A stretch of 64,000 bases of DNA from Burkholderia sp. NRF60-BP8 (GTDB lineage Bacteria; Pseudomonadota; Gammaproteobacteria; Burkholderiales; Burkholderiaceae): contig NZ_CP013372.1 in NCBI RefSeq assembly GCF_001522585.2, positions 2,108,001 through 2,172,000 on the forward strand, in the 5' to 3' direction. A program made the translations under genes and the position numbers. The notes below the pieces were generated by a model. The model searched no databases and was not told the DNA's origin. It worked only from the letters and a program-made list of their open reading frames with translations. Of the stretch, positions 20,552 through 28,115 are shown piece by piece (the stretch's first letter is position 1; the number at the start of each line of letters is the position of its first letter).

Positions 20552-21819
20552 TGCGGCAGCTCCACGTGGGGACGGCTCGCGGGCAGCAGGCCCTGCGGAC
20601 GCCACATCATCATCAACACCATCACCAGACCGAAGATCAGCATCCGGTACTCGGCGAACCCGCGCGCGACTTCCGGCAGCACGGTCAGCAAGATCGCCGC
20701 AAGAATCACGCCGAGCTGCGAGCCCATCCCGCCGAGCACGACGATCGCGAGGATCAGCGCCGATTCGATGAAGGTGAACGATTCGGGATTCACGAGGCCC
20801 TGACGCGCCGCGAAGAACGCGCCGCCGATACCCGCGAACGCCGCGCCGAGCGTGAACGCCGACAGCTTGATGCGCGTCGGGTTCAGGCCGAGCGAACGGC
20901 ACGCGATCTCGTCGTCGCGCAGCGCTTCCCACGCGCGGCCCATCGGCATGCGGATCAGGCGGCTCGTGACGAACAGCGTGAAGCCCACCAGCAGCAGCGC
21001 GATCAGGTACAGGAAGATCACCATGTGCTCGCCGCTGTATTCCAGCCCGATCAGTTCATGGAAGGTCTTCGCCCCTTCGACGCTCGCCGAGCGCGCCATC
21101 TCGAAGCCGAATACCGTCGGCTTCGGAATGCTCGAGATGCCGTCCGGGCCGCCGGTGAGGCTCGTCAGGTTGTTCGCGAGCAGGCGAATGATTTCGCCGA
21201 AGCCGAGCGTGACGATCGCGAGATAGTCGCCGCGCAGGCGCAGCACCGGGAAGCCGAGCAGGAAGCCGAACGTCGCCGCGGCGATCGCCGCGATCGGCAG
21301 ACACTCCCAGAACGACAACCCGAAATACTGGTTCAGCATCGCGTACGTATAGCCGCCGACCGCATAGAACCCGACATAGCCGAGATCGAGCAGCCCTGCG
21401 AAACCGACCACGATGTTCAGCCCGAGGCCGAGGATCACGTAGATCAGCGCGAGCGTCGCGACGTCCACCGCGCCGCGCGAGCCGAAGAACGGCCACACGA
21501 GCCCCACCGCGAGCAGCACCCAGATGATCGCGCGCTGCTGCCGCGCGCCCATCGCAGGCGCCGCCGGCAGCTTCACGGCCGCTTTCGCGCGCATCAGCCA
21601 CGGCTTGAACAACTGGAACAGGAATACCGCCGCCACGGCGATCCACACCGGGCGCCAGTGCGGCGTCAGCACGACCTGGTAGCCGTCGAGCTTCAGTTGC
21701 AGCCCGAGCACCGGAATCGTGAGGATCGCCGTCAGGATCGCGGCAGCCACCGCATTCTTCAGCGCCTGGCCGATCGAAGCATCGGCGGCCGGGCGGCGAA
21801 CGGAAATGACTTGACTCAT
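20548..21819 (-). CDS. livM: Branched-chain amino acid ABC transporter permease LivM
   Basis: 423 residues with about ten membrane helices. The conserved LivM core ([65 protein letters not shown] as the ATPase contact loop) follows a longer N-terminal part with two extra helices, common in betaproteobacteria. GGGAGACGCAG precedes the ATG. Eleven bases separate it from livH. Confidence 0.95.
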   Translation of the reverse strand: MSQVISVRRPAADASIGQALKNAVAAAILTAILTIPVLGLQLKLDGYQVVLTPHWRPVWIAVAAVFLFQLFKPWLMRAKAAVKLPAAPAMGARQQRAIIWVLLAVGLVWPFFGSRGAVDVATLALIYVILGLGLNIVVGFAGLLDLGYVGFYAVGGYTYAMLNQYFGLSFWECLPIAAIAAATFGFLLGFPVLRLRGDYLAIVTLGFGEIIRLLANNLTSLTGGPDGISSIPKPTVFGFEMARSASVEGAKTFHELIGLEYSGEHMVIFLYLIALLLVGFTLFVTSRLIRMPMGRAWEALRDDEIACRSLGLNPTRIKLSAFTLGAAFAGIGGAFFAARQGLVNPESFTFIESALILAIVVLGGMGSQLGVILAAILLTVLPEVARGFAEYRMLIFGLVMVLMMMWRPQGLLPASRPHVELPQ

Positions 21820-21830
21820 CTGCGTCTCCC

Positions 21831-22757
<927 letters not shown>

Positions 22758-22872
22758 GTGCGGGAAGCTCCCGTTGGCATTGGGTCGCATGCCTGCGCCG
22801 GATCACGGCGATCGGCCGCGCGCAACGCACGGTGTCGTCTCGGGCCGCCCGTCGGCCGCGGAACGGCCAAAT

Positions 22873-22914
22873 GCGCACGCGCTCCGCCCGGGTGACGGGC
22901 AGAGCGCGTGTGCG
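22873..22914 (-). other. Long stem-loop between livK and livH
   Basis: CGCACACGCGCTCTGCCC pairs almost fully with GGGCGGAGCGCGTGCG around a small loop. There is no T-run after it. In liv-type operons a hairpin at this place usually protects the binding-protein mRNA from 3' decay or causes partial termination, giving more LivK than membrane subunits; that is inference here. Confidence 0.6.
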
Positions 22915-22930
22915 GGGCGGGTACTCCGTA

Positions 22931-24049
22931 TTACTTGGCGGCGGTCTTCGTCGCGTCCTTGTGCCACGTGTAGACGACGAACTTGAACGCCTTCAGGTCG
23001 CCCTGTGCGTCATACGCGACCTTGCCGATCGGCGTATCGAACGTCGTCTTGTGCATGTACGCGGCGACCTTCGTCGGGTCCGTCGTCTTCGCGCCCGCGA
23101 TCGCGTCGGCGATGATCTTCACCGCGGCGTACGACGGCATCTGGAACGGGCCGTTCGGATCGCGCTTCTTGTCCGCGAACGCCTTCACGAGCGCCGCGTT
23201 GGCCGGATCGGCCGAGAAGTCGGCCGGCAGCGTGACCAGCATGCCTTCCGACGCCGGGCCGGCGATCGCCGTCACGTCCTTGTTGCCGACACCTTCAGGC
23301 CCCATGAACGTCGCCTTCACGCCCTGCTCGCGCGCCTGGCGCATCAGCAGGCCCATTTCCGGGTGGTAGCCGCCGAAGTAGACGAAATCGACGCCTTGCG
23401 ACTTCAGCTTCGTGATGATCGCCGAGTAGTCCGAATCGCCGGCGTTGATGCCTTCGAACAGCACGACCGGGATCTTCGCGGCTTCGAGGTCCTTCTTCAC
23501 CGACGACGCGATGCCCTGGCCGTACGACTGCTTGTCGTGCAGGACCGCGACCTTCTTCGGCTTCACGTTGTTGATGATGTAGTGCGCGGCGGCCGGGCCT
23601 TGCTGGTCGTCACGGCCGATCGTGCGGAAGATGAAGTGACGCTTCTTGCCTTCGGTCAGCTGCGGCGCGGTGGCCGACGGCGTGACCATCACGATGCCTT
23701 CGTTCTCGTAGATGTCCGACGCGGGAATCGTCGAACCCGAGCACACGTGACCGATCACGTACTTGATCTTCTGGCTGACGATCTTGTTGGCGACGGCGAC
23801 GGCCTGCTTCGGTTCGCACGCGTCGTCCATCAGCACGACTTCGAACTTGTTGCCGCCCGCACCGCCTGCCGCGTTGATCTGTTCGATCGCGGTCAGCGCG
23901 CCGGCCTTCACCATGTCGCCGTATTGGGCGACCGAGCCGCTCATCGGACCAGCGATGGCGATCTTCACGGTTTCCGCTTGCGCGGCGGCGGCGCCCGCGG
24001 CGAACAGCACGGCGGCGACGGAAATGGACGTAAGACGGGACAGCGTCAT
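22931..24049 (-). CDS. livK: Branched-chain amino acid ABC transporter substrate-binding protein LivK
   Basis: 372 residues with a signal peptide cleaved at about AQA|ETVKIAIAGPMSG. The two-lobed leucine/isoleucine/valine-binding fold is recognisable from GPMSGSVAQYGDMVKAGALTAIE, the cysteine pair DDACEPK ... GHVCSGST and the ligand region TPSATAPQLTE. It captures amino acids in the periplasm for LivHMGF. Promoter-distal genes follow after a 173-base spacer with a stem-loop. Confidence 0.95.
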   Translation of the reverse strand: MTLSRLTSISVAAVLFAAGAAAAQAETVKIAIAGPMSGSVAQYGDMVKAGALTAIEQINAAGGAGGNKFEVVLMDDACEPKQAVAVANKIVSQKIKYVIGHVCSGSTIPASDIYENEGIVMVTPSATAPQLTEGKKRHFIFRTIGRDDQQGPAAAHYIINNVKPKKVAVLHDKQSYGQGIASSVKKDLEAAKIPVVLFEGINAGDSDYSAIITKLKSQGVDFVYFGGYHPEMGLLMRQAREQGVKATFMGPEGVGNKDVTAIAGPASEGMLVTLPADFSADPANAALVKAFADKKRDPNGPFQMPSYAAVKIIADAIAGAKTTDPTKVAAYMHKTTFDTPIGKVAYDAQGDLKAFKFVVYTWHKDATKTAAK

Positions 24050-24861
24050 CTGGGAGCTCCTCGATGTTGTTTAGTCATACGGGCAAAGGCGGCATGACTT
24101 GCGCAATCGAACAGCACCCGGGGCGAGGACATGGGACACGCCCGAGACACATAGAAGACGGAACTCCGGCGGAATGTTGCGTAGCGGGGCCCGGCTCTTG
24201 CAGTCCCCAAAGGGGACGTCTGGTTCGGAAAGACATCGTGATGCGTCTTGCATTGCGCAAGCGTTTCGCCTGCCCCGCTTGCCAAATCGCTGGTTCGGAG
24301 GGATGGTCCGACAGCTGTTGGCAAGGCAGCCGAAATTATATGGGCGTTTTTCAATCGTCTGTCAAAAATGCCTGTCGATTGAGGGAAAACACGTATGTTT
24401 TCGAGATGGGTGGGTAGCGACTGCGGCGCAACCTCGGCGGGGCGAGAACGTTTGCTTCGAGTGCAATTCGGGTTGCTATTCGGTACGGGGATCGGGGCGG
24501 ATTCCTTGCTGGGCGGGGTGTTCGGCGATGGGGGATTCGCGCCGGCGCATTTTTCGAGCTGCCGGCGGCCCGGGCGCTGGAAATCAATCGACTGATGATT
24601 GTGGGCGTGCGCACCAGGACGGGGCGCTGCGCGAGGCGGGAAAAATTTCCGTTTAGCGGGGAAACTAAACAAGCTGAAAGCTTTTTGATATATCCGTGAA
24701 ATAATGCGAACTCGTTTCTGCAATCCAGCCAGCCTTCGTGCAAGTCGCGCCCGCCGCGCCTCGCAATCGCCCCAGGGCCGCGTCGACACCCGCTCGTCGC
24801 TCAGCCGCCAGCCAGTGATCTGCCGTTTTGTTCAATGCACATCACCTGCTTCGGATCGCCC
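24050..24861. other. Non-coding interval: livK leader and spacer before the Rhs island
   Basis: No credible gene found on either strand. The part next to livK (24050-24328) would be its mRNA leader and holds a hairpin GTCCCC-AAA-GGGGAC (24203-24217) and a CTTGC/GCAAG hairpin near 24250. The remaining part (24366-24861) is lower in GC than the flanks, with a short AAGCT-GAA-AGCTT hairpin before T residues near 24671-24686. Open frames here have no family features. Confidence 0.5.
24335..24365 (-). promoter_or_regulatory. Sigma-70-like promoter upstream of livK
   Basis: On the minus strand TTGACA (24360-24365) and TATAAT (24335-24340) are both perfect consensus hexamers, with a 19-base spacer, slightly long. 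CATATA two bases further upstream would give 17. Transcription toward livK would start near 24328, leaving a leader of nearly 280 bases. Confidence 0.6.
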
Positions 24862-25485
24862 ATGAATTACTCCGTCCGCCTCTCTTCCGCCGCCGCGATC
24901 GCGTGCGCGCTTTCTGTTTCGACTGCCCATGCTTCGGGACGCGATGCGCTGACCGATCGGTCGGCCGGTGCCAATGTATTTTGATCGGAGCGGCGTGCTG
25001 CTGCTCGGGAGGATGGGCACGCGGCACGGATGAACCGCCGACGTGTGCAGTTCGCTGCGCCTGCCGAACGTAGCCCGTTCGATACGCCGGATACGCGGCC
25101 GTTGCGGGTGACGAGCGATGCGCTCGTGGCATCGCCGCCCTCCTTTAAACACGAACCCGATTTTGTCTCGGCTCCGAACCGTATCGCGCTTGGCGCGGGC
25201 GGGAGCGATAGTTTGGGTCGCGTAGGGCCCGGGTATGTGCAGCGCGAACAGAACTGGAATGAATACCTGCGCGCGAACGGCTCTCGGTCAGTTGGAGGTA
25301 GGGGTGCGTATGCGCCCCAGCGGCCGTACGATGCGCCGCGCGGTCCGCACGGCGTGCCGAATCCGTTCGATCCGTCGGTGCCGCAACCGGAGACGCGAAC
25401 GTTCTATGACAACGGATCGGGGACGAAATGCACGGCTACCGGCGGTGCGGGGACGTCACGATCGTCTTGCGATATCGCTTGGTGA
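24862..25485 (+). pseudogene. Predicted exported protein gene interrupted by one in-frame TGA
   Basis: Reading from ATG 24862 gives a clear signal peptide (MNYSVRLSSAAAIACALSVS, cleavage near AHA|SGRD), then a TGA at 24982-24984, and the same frame continues open without another stop to 25485. The part after the stop (from SERRAAARED) is Arg-, Pro- and Asn-rich and ends TSRSSCDIAW. That it was one coding unit is supported by a second, diverged copy of its middle (26569-26891) in which the frame is preserved. Total 207 codons before the terminal stop. Family not recognised. The 3' end faces the 3' end of the small gene at 25582, tail to tail. Confidence 0.6.
25011..25318 (+). repeat. Direct repeat, copy 1 (within the exported-protein gene)
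   Basis: About 308 bases, nearly the same sequence as 26569-26876 by eye; both read DG(H/Y)AARM(N/S)RRRVQFAAP onward. The two copies flank the displaced module at 25319-26568. Boundaries are approximate. Confidence 0.8.
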
Positions 25486-25581
25486 TGCGGGGTTTAGGGT
25501 GGCTGCCGCTTGCGGCTGCTCTACCCTGTCCGGCGCGCTGCGTGATGTCGCGCAGCGCGGCCGCATCTCGCGGCGTTGCGC

Positions 25582-25764
25582 TTACAGCTGCGTGATGATC
25601 AGCCTACCTGGCTCAATCTCGATCCTCGCCTTGCGGGGCAACGACGCCCAATTACAGTCTTGCATATCCAGCACCACAGGCACATGACTGCCCTTGGTCA
25701 CCACGCCCTTTTTGCCGACGGGCCATATGGAATTTAATTTAAATAACTCTATTCCATGATCCAT
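25582..25764 (-). CDS. 60-residue protein of the displaced module, unrecognised
   Basis: Begins MDHGIELFKLNSIWPVGKKG and ends RIEIEPGRLIITQL. The ATG lies inside the 3' end of the upstream gene (26-base overlap in another frame) with GAGAGG shortly before it, so the two are probably translated together. The even spread of hydrophobic and charged residues looks like a small folded beta-rich domain. Could be part of an immunity pair; no family recognised. Confidence 0.5.
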   Translation of the reverse strand: MDHGIELFKLNSIWPVGKKGVVTKGSHVPVVLDMQDCNWASLPRKARIEIEPGRLIITQL

Positions 25765-26179
25765 TTTCCGCCCTCTCAGGTTCCACGAATACCCAAATCG
25801 AATGACACTGAGCGCAACGATAGTACATTGCAGAACCTGCCGAGCCTGGGCCCTCGGAATCAAAAAGCGGCGGAACGATTTCCGTAAGAATTCCGTTTGC
25901 AACAGTAGCATCACGGCGTTGTGAATATTGCTGATACTCCATGCGCGACACGAACTGCTTGGGCAACCCGATACCACGGCAGTGCGTGCACGCGGGCAGC
26001 AACTGAGCGATCGCTCCGTTGCTCTGGGCTTCGCTTCCCCGCCGAAGTTTCAGCAACTGACCTCGTGGAATTTGTGCTTCGACGCGTGCTCCTTGGTTAT
26101 CTAACCATGCGCGTAGCTGTTGCAAATCAACACCTCGATCGCGGTAGCGCCGAAACATATCTTGAATATCTTGATCCAT
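25739..26179 (-). CDS. Probable zinc-ribbon immunity-type protein of a displaced Rhs module
   Basis: 146 residues starting MDQDIQDMFRRYRDRGVDLQ. Two CxxC pairs, CTHC near residue 65 and CAQC near 125, suggest one zinc site; the end YRCAQCHSIWVFVEPERAENG resembles small proteins found next to Rhs and other polymorphic toxins. A GTG nine bases earlier (26188) overlaps the stop of the fragment before it (ATGTGA), so the true start may be there. The region is AT-richer than the genome. Immunity role is inferred from position only. Confidence 0.55.
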   Translation of the reverse strand: MDQDIQDMFRRYRDRGVDLQQLRAWLDNQGARVEAQIPRGQLLKLRRGSEAQSNGAIAQLLPACTHCRGIGLPKQFVSRMEYQQYSQRRDATVANGILTEIVPPLFDSEGPGSAGSAMYYRCAQCHSIWVFVEPERAENGSWNRVI

Positions 26180-26184
26180 GACGG

Positions 26185-26568
26185 TCACATTGATTTGTCG
26201 ACCGGAATAATCCAGTCGTCAGACCACGATTTCGTTGTTCCCATGAACTGATTCTGTCCACCGGATCCTGCTGCCGGATAGAACGACGTTTCTGGTTCCC
26301 ATCCAACCGAATGTAGCTGAGCCCGGTCTCATCGTCTGCCCATTGACCAGGGAAGCGTAGCGTCGTGTCGATCGGCGTGTTCTGTATGTTGTTCGCTGCT
26401 CGCCTAACCGGCAGCAGTTTTCCCCACAACGAATACGCGGCCCTCCACATCGGCTGGCCTTGTTCGTCGAGCACTGCTCTCGGCAGGCCGATCTGGTCGG
26501 TCAGGATCGGATATAGACCATCCTCGGTCTCCTGCGCGAGAGACGAGAAACTGCCCGGCTCGATATGG
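26185..26568 (-). pseudogene. Displaced Rhs core fragment joined to a foreign 42-codon tail
   Basis: From about 26568 to 26313 the minus strand encodes a piece clearly homologous to the end of the Rhs core at 28116-32612 (HIEPGSFSSLAQETEDGLYP, LTDQIGLPRAVLDEQG, LRFPGQWADDETGL). It stops before the YNLHRYYDPDS part of the core. A different frame then runs open to a TGA at 26185-26187: it contains SFYPAAGSGGQNQFMG and ends DDWIIPVDKSM, overlapping the next gene start. So an older Rhs tip was left behind and damaged. The tail might be the end of a toxin or of another gene. Confidence 0.7.
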
Positions 26569-26876
26569 ATGATGGATATGCGGCGCGGATGAGCCGCCGA
26601 CGCGTGCAGTTCGCTGCGCCTGACGAACGTAGCGCGTTCGATACGCCGGATACGCGGCCGTTGCAGGTGACGAGCGATGCGCTCGTGGCATCCCCGCCTT
26701 CTTTTAAACACGAACCCGATTTTGTCTCGGCTCCGAACCGCGTCGCGCTCGGTGCGGGTGGGAGCGATAGTTTCGGTCGCGCAGTGCCTGGGTATGAGCA
26801 GCGCGAGCAGAACCGGAATGAATACCTGCGCGCGAACGGTTCCCGGTCAGCCGGAAGTGGCGGCTCGTATGCGCCC
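26569..26876 (+). repeat. Direct repeat, copy 2
   Basis: Partner of 25011-25318, same orientation. Differences are scattered single bases that largely keep the reading frame, so the duplication is not very recent. Boundaries are approximate. Confidence 0.8.
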
Positions 26877-26891
26877 TCGTATTCGAAGTTA
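26569..26891 (+). pseudogene. Truncated second copy of the exported-protein gene
   Basis: Matches residues after the in-frame stop of the copy at 24862-25485, from DGYAARMSRRRVQFAAP to the SYAPSYS region, then ends in SKL and a stop just inside the junction with the truncated Imm22 gene. Signal peptide and C-terminus are both missing, so it cannot be exported in the same way. The left end abuts the Rhs core fragment on the other strand. Confidence 0.7.
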
Positions 26892-27186
26892 TAAAGTAGA
26901 TCAGACCATTGTCATCAACACCGCGCATAGCTTCGAGCTCGGGAATCAGCACGTCAGCAAAACTATCGATCCAAGAAAATCCTACAAGATTCTTTCGGAG
27001 GCTTAGATCCGGTTGCAGCATGCCCGCTTCACGGAAGTCATCGTCAATCCAGTCAATTCCGGTATCGTCTCGAAACTGATTGGAAGCGTCACCTTTCTCG
27101 TCGCAAGCGTTCTCGATGTAGTCCGTAAGATCATCGTCGTCAGCGAACTTTCCAACCCAGACAGATACTTTGTTAGCTTTTTCCAT
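26890..27186 (-). pseudogene. Imm22-type immunity gene, truncated at its 3' end
   Basis: About 98 residues of a recognisable Imm22 pattern: MEKANKVSVWVGKFADDDDL, then DEKGDASNQFRDDTGIDWID and DDDFREAGML (acidic, tryptophan-rich, as in the family). At about 26890 the frame runs into the antisense strand of the exported-protein repeat and continues only as unrelated sequence to 26704. AGGGAGGA sits just before the ATG. Imm22 proteins neutralise cognate polymorphic toxins by binding; whether this shortened form still does is unknown. Confidence 0.7.
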
Positions 27187-27192
27187 TCCTCC

Positions 27193-27279
27193 CTACTCCG
27201 TCGGCGGCGGAAGACCCACGGACAGGTCGTCGACGCCATTAGCGAGACGATAATTTCCCCAGATCCGCAAACGTGTAAT
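27193..27279 (-). pseudogene. Orphan toxin C-terminal tail preceding Imm22
   Basis: Twenty-eight codons ending WGNYRLANGVDDLSVGLP and three residues further at a TAG placed six bases before the Imm22 ATG. No start codon, preceded by a stop in frame. The spacing (stop, GGGAGGA, ATG) is that expected between a toxin tip and its immunity gene, so this is the likely remnant of the toxin once paired with the Imm22 protein. Confidence 0.5.
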
Positions 27280-27311
27280 TTAGTTACGATTCACGCCTTC
27301 CGAAAATGACC

Positions 27312-28109
27312 TCAGGGCAATTTCCGCGCCGGCTTATTCGCAGGTGCCTTTTGCCAAGCGAGCAATATCCCTGCTTCTCCACAAGCGTTGTTTACTGCGG
27401 TCAAATCTGCATCCTCAACGGCCCAGAGCCACATATTGTTTGGAATACTTTTCAAGGAGCCTCGAGATGAATCAGACATAATCCACTCCCTCAATGAAAT
27501 ATCATCGATTCGAATCTCCATGTGATTCTCGTTGAGTACGTTCAAAGGATAAATCATCCTGAGCTTTTCTCGTTCATAACTCGCCGAGCCCGGCACCCTA
27601 CCGGGAAGTTCTCGCGTGAAAAGTGCCGTATTCTCAAAAGGGAAAATCCTAACCAAATTCACCCCGGTCGAGTATTTATACGCAATCGACGACTTTTCCG
27701 CATCGTACACAATGGCATATTTGCAACTCAAGTGCACCACAACGTCCTCAAGAAATTTTTCTATCTCTTTATTTATCTCACCCACCGACCTCTCGATCTG
27801 AACATCGACAAATGATAGCCCCCCAAATTCCGGGACATTGCAACCAAACGAAATAGCCGGAACGTCAACTTTTTTTCCGTCATTAAATACCTGAAATGCG
27901 GAAACTTCCCCATTCGATATTTTTGACCTCAGATCAGGGAGAGATGTTTCTTGATCGTCAACAGTTCTCTCCCCGCCTCGAACGACGAATTTAAAAAACA
28001 TCGCCCTGGTTGCCTCCGAGCCTAGTTGACGAAATAGATCTTCAGCCACCTCTAGAGTGGAGATGACCTGAGTCTGACTAGTCCCATAAATTACGATTCC
28101 CGTACTCAT
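27312..28109 (-). CDS. Probable immunity protein for the Rhs toxin, unrecognised family
   Basis: 265 residues beginning MSTGIVIYGTSQTQVISTLE, acidic overall, with no signal peptide or membrane helix, so cytoplasmic. Visibly AT-richer than the Rhs core, as is usual for exchanged immunity genes. Its ATG is six bases after the rhs stop and its ribosome-binding site (GAGAGGAT) overlaps the end of rhs, so toxin and this protein are coupled. Position as the first gene after the toxin tip is the main evidence for function. No known Imm family recognised. Confidence 0.6.
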   Translation of the reverse strand: MSTGIVIYGTSQTQVISTLEVAEDLFRQLGSEATRAMFFKFVVRGGERTVDDQETSLPDLRSKISNGEVSAFQVFNDGKKVDVPAISFGCNVPEFGGLSFVDVQIERSVGEINKEIEKFLEDVVVHLSCKYAIVYDAEKSSIAYKYSTGVNLVRIFPFENTALFTRELPGRVPGSASYEREKLRMIYPLNVLNENHMEIRIDDISLREWIMSDSSRGSLKSIPNNMWLWAVEDADLTAVNNACGEAGILLAWQKAPANKPARKLP

Positions 28110-28115
28110 ATCCTC

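Noticed and set aside
24064..24789. Several 60-250 codon frames on both strands between livK and the Rhs island
   Set aside because: No ribosome-binding sites, mixed composition, mutually overlapping; the region reads as leader and spacer.
24862..28109. Insertion sequence as the cause of the rearranged Rhs region
   Set aside because: No transposase frame or terminal inverted repeats visible at any junction.
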